This document shows positions 1 through 10,762 of a DNA stretch of 64,000 nucleotides, piece after piece. A program made the translations under genes and the position numbers. Position 1 is the first letter of the stretch. The number at the start of each line of letters is the position of its first letter. The notes under the pieces were generated by a model. That model was not told where the DNA came from and made no database searches. It worked only from the letters and a program-made list of their open reading frames with translations. Where the stretch lies: positions 248,001 through 312,000 of the forward strand of contig PEDN01001365.1 of NCBI GenBank assembly GCA_003864495.1. Direction: 5' to 3'. The stretch comes from Nemopilema nomurai (lineage: Eukaryota; Cnidaria; Scyphozoa; Rhizostomeae; Rhizostomatidae).

Positions 1-218
1 TGTGCTACTATTTTCCTTACTGTAACCTTTCAACGCCAATGAACCATGGATAAAAAATAGAGGGGTAAACACAGTTGTAACTGTTTATCATATTACATGA
101 ATTCTAATATACACGCAAGAATTGTAGCAGAGTTTCTAGATATATTGGCATTCGTAATAAAAATAATTTCAAATCTCTCAGGCATCATGAACAGTAATTC
201 ACCTGAAGTGCAAAAAGC

Positions 219-3200
219 TTAATTGGCAGTCATTAAGCGTGCTTGCTCTTTGACCTTGTCTTCGTAGGACAGTTGGCTCTGGCTAAAACAGAAATCAAAA
301 CACTTTGTTTCACCAAGAGCTTCCACTACAAACTTAATTTATAAAGACAACAGTGGAATCCTTTAGCGACGCGATAACACACACTCTTTGAAAAATTATA
401 CCTTGATGAAGTTTATTAGAACTATTCAACATTTTCGTTGATTTCTGTATCAAAGTTTACCCCCCTGTCATGATTGTGGCCTAACAAGAGGCCATGGTGT
501 AGCCGGGCTCATATTTTACATATAACGGATAAATTTGAGCCCCTTTGAGCAACTTTCTTTTGTTAAAAGCCGCACCTTCTTCGAATTTGATACAACACTT
601 CCTCATCTTCTGTACTTTAGAATCACAGTTTTAGCCTTATTTATATTTTGCTGTCGGTGTTGCTAGGCAGAACTACAATGCCTGTCAAAACTGTTGGCAC
701 ACTTACGACAATTCCTTGACTCACGTTCACTCATTCCCCTCCCCCTACAAACAATGTTGTCCTGCTGCTAAACGAAGCGTCAATTTTACACCAATCTTTT
801 TCACCAGATTGACTGGATGCTATACTTTGTTACCAACATTGCTTTAGGGGGGAGGAGGGGGATTAACAGCTTGTGATGTATCAAAGAAATGAAAATTGCA
901 AAAACCAGGGAAAATACTGATGTGTTCCAAGGACTTTTGGCAGGCATTGCTAGATCTCTCATGTAGATAGGGTTGCAATATGAAAGGTTCTTACATATCA
1001 CCTGACAGACATGTGACAGATGTGTTGATTCCCCTAGGGGCACTACCATATAAGCTAGGCATAAAATATGGTTGATGACAAATGTTTCTGAATCGAAATT
1101 CATAATTAGACTATTTTTACAATAATCAAAAGATTGGTGGCCGAGAAAAGCACTGCTATTCTTGTAGTTTGTTATGAGCAATGTTACATAAAATTGAACT
1201 TTTTATCTGACATAAAAACTCCTTCTCTCAAACCAAAATAGTTACTCAGGGGTGATTGGCAAAGCTTACTTTATGATAAAAGATGCAAATGAACAATGTT
1301 GTGCCCCCCCCCTCCCCTACTTACTTCCAAATACAAACCACCTGCCCAGCCAGAGCATGGGAGGGATTTCCATTATAATATTACTAAAGGAATTTGTGAC
1401 AATGGATAAACCTCTAAATAAGAATGAGAAAATAATATTACAAAGCTTAGGAACTTCAAAGAGTATTGAATCAGCTTGCAAAAAATAATTCTTTGTGTTT
1501 CTAGACCTACCTGTACAAAGCATAGGCCTCTACTTGTGCTGGTTCCTGAAAGTTTGGATCATTTAGTAGCATCTGGATACCTAGCAGAACCTAAAATCAG
1601 GTGAAATTTAAAACTAAATCAGGCCTTGGAATCTGCAGCCAGACATCAGCACAGGTTACAAAATGCACACAAAGCAGGGTGCAATATCTTCTAATCTTTA
1701 CATGACAAAATAAATTGTATCTCAATGAAAGCACCAAAAATTTCAAAAAGATCATCATCATCAAATTACCTGCTTTACAGTGATCTGTGGTTTCCATCCT
1801 TTGCCTCTTTCCAGTAATGACAAGGAAACTGTACCCGAAGGGAACACATTTGGGTGCAGTATTGGGGGGTCAAAATAACCTAGAAAAGTAGATAACATGC
1901 CTTGTTGTCAAGAAGCCCTTAATATACCGTATATCCTCCAATAAGCCCCATGTTTGAATAAGCCCCCACTCAAAAATCATTTTCGAAAATAAGCCCCCAG
2001 GAGCTTATTGGAGAATGTATGGTAATGCACATAAAGCAATTTAAGTGGCGATGCAAGATTGAATAAAAAGGCTAAGCAATATTTTGGATAATATGCTTAG
2101 AAAAGAAAACAACCATTTCTATACAATATACAAAAACATTTCCTTTTAGAAAATTTTGCCAATTCTTTTCAACTTCATAGCAGGGCAAGAATGTTGCCTC
2201 TACACACAGTATATCCATGTCAGCTACACTACCCCCAGACAAAGGAGCTGTGCCGAGGCTTGTTTAGTCTTGCTAAGTCATTTTTTGTCATGTTCAGTAG
2301 GCATGTAATGAGGCTAGGTTTTCCATTGTTAAGCCCTGCTCAATGAAGTGATCAGTTTGTTTGACTGGGGTCTATGGGCCTGCAACATTAATTTTAAAAA
2401 ATTCATGAAATATTGAACTGAAACTTTGGCTGGAAAACGTTATCATCTAAAAAACTGAGCTCAAAATACTTACAGACAGGGGGCTCAAAAGGATACTCCT
2501 CACTGAACTTTATTTTCAATTTATATAAACCGCCTTCCCATGGAGTCTAAAAAAGAATAAAACATTCTAAAAACAGATAAAATAACATCTTTGAACCAAC
2601 TGGAAGTAATTCAACACAAAAAAGGAGTTTGGGCCCCATTTAGAGACTGTTTATTACCATTAGCCCGGCCAACTTAACTTCCTGCCCTTCCAGGGTCATT
2701 AAATGGCTATTCTGGAGAAATCAGAGGTCTCAGAGTCTCATGTTATTTGCACTGTAGTGGTTTCCTGAGGCCCCAGCTTTGATTGGTAAATAAGATTGCT
2801 CTTCATTTTGTCTTTCCAAAAGAGTGTGCCTTGAAAATCTGATAGGCGATTCTTACCCTCTTGCATAAAAATTCTTCAATTTAGGCAAGCATATTACTTT
2901 ACTTAGATCTTAACATTAACAAAATAGAAATAATTTTAAGAACTCTAAAATACTAGGGTTAGCAATTTTGTACATATAGTGGTAAATTATGTCAGTCTAC
3001 TCAAACAAAACGTCTCTTTAGCCTCTTCTACCACTTTACCTATTTGTGAATAAAAACTTGCAATATCGGCTACAACTTAATGCATACATAGGCAGTGCAT
3101 ATATAACAAAATATGCTATTTATTACCTTTGCTTTTCCTGGTATAACTGAAAGCCAAAGAATAAGGTATTAGGCATATTTAAAAGAAAATTAGATCATAT

Positions 3201-4310
3201 TGACATTAGTCAGAAGCAAAATTAAACTAAACAATTGCTTCATGGTAAGAAACTCAAGATGGCAAGAAAAAGCAAAATCAGTCATACTTTTCCTAAAAAA
3301 TGTCTACTGAATATGCAACCATTAGAAAATGACTGAAAGCTGGCAAAGTAAATAGCCAGTTGCAGATCACAATCACTAGAGGGTGTCCAAAAGATAGCTG
3401 GAAATGAAAAATAACTGTGATCACTTCACACCTAAATGAAAAGAAAAAACAAACTCTATGTTTACGAAGAATAGGATTTTTCATAGAAACGTAGACAGAC
3501 TCCTTGACCCCTAGACACTAGAAACAAAAGATCAAACATATCTTTGTCACCTTTTAACACTGATTCTTCTTTGCTTACAAAATGAAGGACAATATTATGT
3601 TGAGTTACTACAAAACAGGTATCTCAATATTGAATCATACCACAGTCCCAAATCAACCAGTTTGTAACACCATTTTCATATTTTTGTGGCTCAGCAGAGA
3701 ACCCCTAAAAAGAAATGGGAAGATTGCAAGATAGAACAACAGAATTTGGCAACCAATAGTTCAGAGCAGAATAGATGTGGCCTAGATGGTAGGTCATGCA
3801 GTACGCAGAAGTATGTCCTTGACACATTAGAAAGAAACGAGACCTTTAACTAGCAAATAACAGCCCTAGTTTGGAAGTATGTTTACATAAGAATCAGCGG
3901 CTTCAGGCACTGGTATACTATACTTGAAAAAGTATAATGAAACGTTAATTTAATAAGCTGTTTTAGACCATTAGTTGAATGGCGCTAACAATTCTCGGCA
4001 CCAACCTGGCAAAATAAGTTAGGCCACAAATTGTTGAAGGTTTCTGATGGGAAATGAAGCTCTGCTCCAAGTTATCCAGCATGCAAAAAAGCAGAACAAT
4101 TTCTCAAAATCTATTGTCAATGTCATTTGGAAGGAGGGGGAAACAGCCAAATTTGCCTTCAATTTACACATGTGAAAATAATATGAACTATAGGACAAAA
4201 GGTATATAGTAGACATTCAGTTATCATACATTTGGGTGGTGCAGTTTCCATACTTTATGTTCTTCTTGGAGTCTTTCACGCGGGTCGATTTTTGGTTCCG
4301 CAGTCGCCAT
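219..4310 (-). CDS. UBE2I-like: UBC9/UBE2I-like SUMO E2 variant lacking the catalytic cysteine
   Basis: Seven minus-strand exons join with closing phases: 4230-4310, 3641-3704, 3127-3146, 2474-2546, 1770-1879, 1511-1590, 219-282, giving 163 residues (UBC9 is 158). The UBC fold is recognisable throughout: [14 protein letters not shown] at 56-69, [10 protein letters not shown] at 71-80, the HPN motif at 88-90, and [19 protein letters not shown] at 117-135. These resemble UBC9 more than ubiquitin E2s. UBC9 carries its thioester cysteine in GTVCLS; here the stretch reads GTVSLS, so Ser98 replaces it (TCC, one base from TGC). The UBC9 HPNVYPSG tyrosine is Phe92, and the residue matching Asp127 is Glu132. 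All splice sites are GT-AG and the frame is intact, so this looks like a maintained pseudo-E2 rather than a decayed pseudogene. A role in SUMO binding or regulation is inference. A single-base assembly error at the serine codon cannot be excluded. Confidence 0.9.
1925..2033. repeat. Short TIR element, 'aataagccccc' family
   Basis: About 109 bp bounded by imperfect inverted termini: taccgtatatcctccaataa on the left and the complement of ggagaatgtatggta on the right, with several aataagcccc units inside. It resembles the larger elements at 7068-7474 and 30232-30599. It sits in intron 4 of the UBC9-like gene (between exons 4 and 5). Confidence 0.6.
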
Positions 4311-5218
4311 TTTCGCCGCCAATATCCCACCAATGAGAGGCTCCAGGACAGGGTCAACAAACTGTAGCTGGAAGGGGGCAGAGCAGTAAATAGGGTGCCC
4401 TGCCTCTCGCCCCCTCCACTTTTTGCTGCGAAAACATTTTTAGGCATTGTAGCAAGAAATCATAATCAAAATGAAATATTTTGTAATCAGAGTCCAGAAA
4501 AACATGTTGCTCCACGGCTGGTGTCAGAGGAAGGTTTTGCCTGTTATATCATTTTTCAGGAACAATGAAAGAGATTGTAAAATAATTTTGTTAATAAGAA
4601 AGGTTTGAATAATATAAATTGCAGCCAGAAAAAGGTTAAAACGTTTTCTGGACTCTGCTTTTAATGTATTTGAGTGGTTTTAAAGTCGGCAAAATATAAT
4701 GTGTTTTAAACCAAACCCCTTTTTACAGTGCGCTCCACCCCCCTCAAATCTCAAGTACAACACGTTTGGTTCATTTTCTGTAGCAGAATATGCAACAGTA
4801 GCCTTAAAAAAAGCTTATTTAGATTTCGTCTAATTTGAACTCTGCTACCTTTACTGGCAACCCCATTGCAACAACCCCCAAATAAACAGAGTTATACGAT
4901 CGAAATGTATGCACTACTCAAAATAATTACCAGTAAGGAAATTGTAAACTGGAAGTTGTTACTAGTGAAATTAGCTTCATGTCCATATCTCAAACGATCA
5001 GAGGTACTCTGCTCCCACATGCCAGACAGAATGCAAGTGAACCACAGAGTGGGCTTCGTCTGCACTAGTGGCGGAATTAAGGGGGGGGGCGCAAGTGGGG
5101 GTAGTTGAGTAGAAGCTGGTCTGGCGCTCCTTATGAAAATTTTTCGCCCCTTTAGAAAACTTGCTTTGAGCAGCCTTCAAGTGCCGCCAAATAAGCAAAT
5201 AAAACCTTTGTTGCACGA

Positions 5219-5575
5219 TACACGATTTTTATATAAGAAACCGGTTTATAAGAAACCTAGTACAAGAGCCCCAAAAATTTAAGAAACTTTTAGGACTAAA
5301 TCAATAATTTTAAGAAACTTTTAAGAAACTGGAAAATAATACGTAATGAACAAGAGTTACGATATCAAATCTTACTGTTGTGTTATAAACTTAAATACAA
5401 CTAATATGCAAGGGAAGGCACACAATTTGATGTCAAATGCTTATCTACAAAAAAGAAACTTTTAGTACTAGAAACTAGTGAAAAATTAAGAGACTTTTAG
5501 TACTAGGACCCAAGCTAGGTTGTTTTTAAAAAAGAACATGCAACGATTTCCACAAAAATCGTTTGTAGATGTACA
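5219..5575. repeat. MITE-like element, 'tacacg...aagaaacc' family (diverged copy)
   Basis: The left end atacacgatttttatataag leads into repeated ttataagaaacc and aagaaactttta units. The right end (around 5500-5575) contains, in inverted form, a matching cctagcttgggtcctagtac block. This is the same architecture as the better preserved element at 35734-36225, where the units are aaggaacc and aaggaactttt. Boundaries are approximate. Confidence 0.55.
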
Positions 5576-6380
5576 CGTATGTTTAGTAAGTAAAATTCTT
5601 TGAGTCAGTTCAATGTCAATTAGATTTGCAATCTAAGCCGATGGTCACTATTTCTTTCCTTTCCCACAGTCTATCACCAGCGTTTTAGCATGAATCCTCC
5701 CCTCCAGAATTTTCTCTAATATCGGTTTCGAAAATATTCTTTTGCGTCGAACACAACTATGGCGGGTCCTCCTATGTCACTAAACTTGATTCTTAGCCCT
5801 CCCGGGTTCAATTTCGTGGCGCCATCTCTAAAAATAGATATCTTTAGTTATGTTCAAACTATATAGTACTGCTTTTATGCAATTGATTTGAAATAACTTT
5901 CATAAAACGTGAATAGAGTACATTTTTGTCAGTAGTTAAGATCGGAAATTGCTTTATTAGGCGTACCCTGTCTAAAGCAACAAATTTCTGAACATTTTTC
6001 GGCTTCCCTTGTATCAACTGTCCTCTTCAAATGTTCTCTGGATCCACCCCTGGTCCACACAAACCCCAATTGATCTGGAACCCCACGTCATCCTTGCTGC
6101 AACAAAACACAGAAGAGGACGAAGCAACGCTCATGAATAATGGCTTAAGAATTACGAACAATCTATATTTCTGTCTTAAAAGTTACAATCAAGGGCGACT
6201 AAAACAGTCGCAGCTAATAAACAAAGGCAGCATTTAATCGAAGAAACAAGAATAAGCATCGCCTAAAAACACAAATAAGCAAAAGCATTGATTCAATACT
6301 GAGAAACTCAGAAAAAGACATCACAGTAAAGCAAAATATTTCACTATAATTTTATTTCTCGAATTTCAAAGGTAATATCA

Positions 6381-6943
6381 TAGGCGCCGACTACGTGGGG
6401 GCTCGGGGCTCGAGCCCCCTGGGAATTGCTATGGGGGGGCTCAGCCCCCTGGGAATTTCGTTTGAAATCCATCACTGGGCTGAAAAAATTCAGCGCAGAA
6501 CAGCTGAAGGAAGGTACATATATAAAAGTCTCAAAAATTCGAAATTTATCAATTGTTAAAGAGTAATTTGAATCAAATAAATCCCTTATTGAATCAAACT
6601 TTCTGTCTCCTACGTCATTTGTCTATATTTTAACTTGTCTAATGCGAAAATCGAACGGTGTCTTAATAGTCAAACTGATCAGAGGCAGGAAATTATAACC
6701 AATAATTTACACAAAAAATGACATCCCTACTTTGGATGAAAACTGGACATGTTTATTCTATCGAAGAAACACTAATCAAAGAATTAAACTGATGACACTG
6801 TAGACCATGATGTTATATCTGCTTTATTTAAATTTTTTATTTTGTTATTATACATACTACATATGTTGTATTACGTTATTAAAGCGACAGGGAATTTCTC
6901 TAATTTTGAGCCCCCCCCTGGGAAAAGTAAAAGTCGGCGCCTA
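6381..6943. repeat. TIR element with ggcgccgac termini
   Basis: The element begins taggcgccgact and ends with its inverted complement agtcggcgccta, about 563 bp apart. Both ends carry gagccccctggga-type blocks just inside the termini. The interior is AT-rich with no coding capacity that I can see. It looks like a non-autonomous DNA element; the target-site duplication is not clear. Confidence 0.65.
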
Positions 6944-7067
6944 TGGGTAATATACAGTAGAGAATGCTACACGGAGCTTGATGTCAGTAAAAAGACAGAT
7001 TGCAAAATTCAATTACCATGAAATTTGCAAGAGATTGGCCACCTAAATTCACTCACACCACATCGAG

Positions 7068-7474
7068 TACCGTAAACACTCAAATTAGCCCCCTGGAGGC
7101 TTACTTATTTTTTACATTTTTGGATTGGGGCTTATTCGAGGGGGGTGGGGGGGGGGGGCTTATTCGAGGGGGGGGGGCTTATAAATGTTTTTGGAACATG
7201 CCACATAAATATATAATTTTTGAAATTTCTTTCTTTTCAGTACATAAACAATTGCCTGTCCAAAGTAACGTTTGATTAAATTATTAACAAAAATATAAAT
7301 TTTTGTGGTAATTCATTAAAATGCCAAAGGCAACCTCAGGAGTCAAAAATCTACAAATCGAGAGGGGGCTTATTCGAGGGGGGGGGCTTATTTAAAGTTT
7401 TTAGGTCTAGGGTGAGGGCTTATTCGAGGGGGGAGCTTCTTCGAGGGGGGGGGCCAATTCGAGGATTTACGGTA
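7068..7474. repeat. TIR element with G-run termini, 'ccgtaaatcctcgaat' family, copy 1
   Basis: The left end is taccgtaaacactcaaatta and the right end is the inverted form, tcgaggatttacggta. Near both ends are runs of cttattcgagggggggg. The AT-rich core (around 7195-7345) is homologous, in inverted orientation, to the core of the element at 30232-30599; shared segments include aaatgccaaaggcaacctc. No transposase is seen, so it is non-autonomous. Confidence 0.75.
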
Positions 7475-7911
7475 TTTGAAGTAAATAAAAGTTTGTCCAA
7501 AGAAAGTAACACTGAGTACTGTGATGGAAAAGACTACCAATCGTTTCAGATAATAATTGCAATATTCTTGCCTGGCATATGTTCAGCCTTACAACATGGG
7601 GACACTCAACCACTTCCAGTGGTGGGTTAAAGGACAACTCCAGCATTACTTTGAAGAAGAAACTTTTTGTGTCTAATCTATCAGGAGAACATTGATTTAG
7701 AAGTATAGTTAGAAGAGGAGAAGAATTTGCATAAGTGTTGCTTTCAAAACAAAACTGCCCTCATTATTCTTTAGCAAAAAGAAGATGAATTGCCAGATTT
7801 TGTACTTCTTTAGACTCCTCCATGGGAGTTTTGTATTCTGGAGCCACTCCATACTTGTAAAAACGGCTTCTTCCATAAAGCATACTAAAGGCTACTTGGA
7901 ATAGCAGCTCC

Positions 7912-8786
7912 TCAATATTTCTGGTTTTTATTAGTATCTTCATAGTATCTCTGCTTAAGCGTTCTGTATTTTCGTAGCATATACAAAGCCTCTAGCTCCT
8001 TTATGACATAATTTCCTCTATCAATCAATTTCAGAATGTCTTCTTGGTTGGAAACATCCTTATTCTTCATAAAGGCAGCTTTAAGCTTCTTTCTAAAGTA
8101 GTCAAAGCCAAGGGGGTAGTCTCTGCCAAGGTGGTATAGCTAATGGGCAAATATAGAAGTCTTAGAAATTTCCAGTGAACATAATTTGAAGTATTAATAA
8201 AGTAATCAGCAGTTAAAAATTTGTCTTAATAGTACACCAAAGTATCTGTTAAAAAAAACAGAAAACTACCGTCAAATAAAAATTCTCTTTGATAAGCAAT
8301 CTTCATTATGAAAGTTGTGAGTGAAGAACCTTTTATAAATGTCTCAATTTAAGTGGTAAAAATTAAAGAGACATTTTGCCTTTGCGTAAACTACAATAAT
8401 CCCATAATCAATATTCATTCAAAATGGAGCAGCTTTGTAAGAAAACATTGTTAATTTTTGTCAACCTGTTCAATTCACAGTTCTTGCTTCAAATTTGTAG
8501 AAAGGATCATTTGAAGTTGCTTGGTTGTTTATTGAAAATAGAATGTCACCGAATGTTTTCTTGAAAAGTATAAAAAAGCACAATCTAAAGGCAAATTAAT
8601 ATCTTGAAGAATCTCTTTAGTCAATAGCAACAGATTCATGTAAAGGTTGTTCCACTTATACGGCTCTTTTCAAGGCTATTATTGGTATTATTTTGACTCA
8701 ATCACATTTGCTGGCTATATAATGATTTCAAAAACACCTACCTGTTTATAAAGATTGACCACCTCCCTTCGAAGTGGGCTTCCCAT
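7912..8786 (-). CDS. ETFRF1: Electron transfer flavoprotein regulatory factor 1 (LYR motif protein 5)
   Basis: Two exons, 8742-8786 (15 codons) and 7912-8139 (76 codons with the stop), join in phase 0 to give 90 residues, close to the length of the vertebrate protein. The first exon encodes [15 protein letters not shown] and the second opens [28 protein letters not shown] and [11 protein letters not shown] follow near the C-terminus; these blocks are diagnostic of LYRM5/ETFRF1. Family knowledge: small Complex1_LYR proteins of the mitochondrial matrix. ETFRF1 binds electron transfer flavoprotein and displaces its FAD, tuning fatty-acid and amino-acid oxidation. The gene lies just downstream of UFSP1 on the same strand but is 815 bp away and separately transcribed as far as can be judged. 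Confidence 0.93.
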
Positions 8787-9601
8787 AGTGTTTAGGTGAA
8801 GTCAACCCTTTTACAAATGCGACTAGAAACAAAATGGGGTTAAAATAGAGCATTTGCATAAAGCTGGGTGGAAGACACAAAGATTCAACAGCTAAACTTT
8901 ATCCATAAAAGAATCAAAAGCTTCTAGTTTTAACCAAACTAGCCCCCAAATAACTACAGCTACTGTAGTGAAAAAAAATTCATAGAGTACTCCAAACAAT
9001 AGCTTCAAACAATACTTCTAGCATTTCTTTCATGATATCCTCTAAGTTTGATACCTGTAAATTCAAGATTAATTTAAGCCATACTCCTTTTAAACATATA
9101 AAAATTTATGAGTAAGATAACACTCAACTTCAATTCTACAAAACCTACCCCAAACAAAAGCCAACCCTTACATGTTGCTATTTTATGGTGAAACTGTTAT
9201 TGACAGTTTGAGCTTCAAGCCTAAAGGAATCTAGTTTGCACTATCATTATTTTAAATTAATACTTTGTGTCATCTTAATTAACTGAGGAGTTCCCAAAGA
9301 TCCTACAAATTTAACATCTACAATCTTAAGCCAAACATTTTTTCATATGCATAGCGGTGTGCTGGCATGACTAAATATATCTTGGAGGTAATGCTCATTC
9401 TGTTTGACTGCCCTTAGACTAGGCAATAATGTAACAGATTTGCAAATTTTGAGCCATGCAGAAGAAAATTCCAAGTTCATTTCAGCAGAGTTTTGAAATC
9501 ACCCATCAAACCTGTTATAATCGGTCAAGGTTAAGAAAATATTTATAAGTATTCATTTTAACATAATCTAAGAAATAAGAATTTTAATGTTTACATCTAC
9601 A
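8787..9601. other. Intergenic between ETFRF1 and UFSP1
   Basis: About 815 AT-rich bases containing the ETFRF1 upstream region and UFSP1 3' flank. No coding exon, RNA gene or clear repeat was recognised. A non-coding first exon of ETFRF1 could lie here. Confidence 0.5.
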
Positions 9602-10270
9602 TTAAATTTTTGCAGAAATTTGGGGCAAGCAGAAGTTATAGAAGGAGCTTTGGTCAAAGTCACTCAGTCTTTTCCAAGAAATCCATCCATCATTTTGTAA
9701 GTCCTTAGCAGTGACTTTGCCAGATTTTGTAAAATGTGGATCAAGCACCAATAAGCAAACTTCATTCTCTGAAAGCTTCTGGTCAAAAATGATTCCAAGA
9801 ATGCATTTAGAAGCACTGTCAGCATCACCCCCCATCATAACTGGAGACTTGAGTTTGACAAAGTGATCTTTCAGGAAAGCTACTGCCTCTGTAGTTAAAC
9901 ATCCTGGTCTTATATGAACAATCTTGGAACATATGCCATATAGTTCATCTAGGATGATAGAGGCTTCAAAGCTACCAATCCAATTTCTTGAGCCATAAAA
10001 ATCATTCTCTTTGTCACCAATACGTACAAGTATTCTTTGGATTTCATGCACAGATGGCACAAGAAATTCTGGACTTTTCTCAATTTTGGCGGACAAGAGC
10101 ACCCAAGAGCACATAGTCTGCAAAGTTCTATAGCCGCAACCCCATCCAACATCATCAAAACCATCAACATAATAATGATAATAACCATATTCCCTTGCTA
10201 CAAAATCAGGGGGTTGCTTTCCAGGTGCTTCAAGCCCGGCATGGACATTGCAAAGAATGTTTGAGTCCAT
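9602..10270 (-). CDS. UFSP1: Ufm1-specific cysteine protease 1
   Basis: A single exon encodes 222 residues from the ATG at 10270. An upstream in-frame extension has no ATG, only a TTG. The C78 peptidase signature is clear: GWGCGYRTLQ at 42-51 with catalytic Cys45, the SRNWIGSFEA block at 94-103, GGDAD at 147-151, and the Asp-Pro-His motif at 177-179 supplying the catalytic Asp and His. The C-terminus carries SSFYNFCLP. The length matches the short UFSP1 type; UFSP2 has a long N-terminal extension that is absent here. Family role: cleaves the UFM1 precursor and removes UFM1 from conjugates. It is transcribed divergently from RRP15. A CAG directly before the 5' leader could be a splice acceptor for a non-coding exon. 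Confidence 0.95.
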   Translation of the reverse strand: MDSNILCNVHAGLEAPGKQPPDFVAREYGYYHYYVDGFDDVGWGCGYRTLQTMCSWVLLSAKIEKSPEFLVPSVHEIQRILVRIGDKENDFYGSRNWIGSFEASIILDELYGICSKIVHIRPGCLTTEAVAFLKDHFVKLKSPVMMGGDADSASKCILGIIFDQKLSENEVCLLVLDPHFTKSGKVTAKDLQNDGWISWKRLSDFDQSSFYNFCLPQISAKI

Positions 10271-10762
10271 CGTTGATACTGCTCTCTGACAAAATAACAA
10301 TGCTTTTCATGAGACCAGCTAATTAGGTTGGCCACCCCGTTTAGAATCACACCTACGAAAGTTAATCAACTTCATTTTACAGTTTACCAAATTAAAAGCT
10401 ATTATGGCAGGAAATATTGCTGACAGTCTGAAAACCTAAAGCTTCTATTCTATTTTTGTTGCATATGTAAAATAATCTTAAATCAAATGCAGTTTCATAA
10501 ATTATAATTTTTTGCTACATTTAATTACATGGTTCCAGAGAAACAAATTAACTTACACACTGAGCTGGGTCATGAATCCAAGCCGAAAACAGAAAATTGA
10601 GAACAAACCTTTTTGGCAGGTTGGTTTTTCACGCAAGATATATGGCAGAAAAGTGACGAGGAATATAATTTGACTTGGCCAGGTATTCCAAAATAGGCCG
10701 AAAAATGAAGCCTCGTTATAGTCGCTGCCTCTTTATGAAATGCTTCTTTCGGAGAAATTATC
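10271..10762. promoter_or_regulatory. Putative bidirectional promoter between UFSP1 and RRP15
   Basis: Head-to-head start codons of UFSP1 (10270, minus) and RRP15 (10763, plus) are separated by 492 bp with no other gene between. This arrangement suggests a shared promoter. No TATA box or named factor site stands out, so the assignment rests on gene orientation. Confidence 0.45.

Larger units (their letters stand above)
4311..7911. other. Intergenic, repeat-rich, no gene seen
   Basis: This is the gap between the divergence point of the UBC9-like gene and the 3' end of ETFRF1. I find no exon with recognisable protein similarity. It holds three miniature inverted-repeat elements, listed separately, plus G-runs (5083-5091, 7141-7160). 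The open frames here are short and composed largely of repeat sequence. Confidence 0.6.

Noticed and set aside
7000..7630. Glycine-rich ORFs
   Set aside because: They are translations of the G-run repeat element, not genes.
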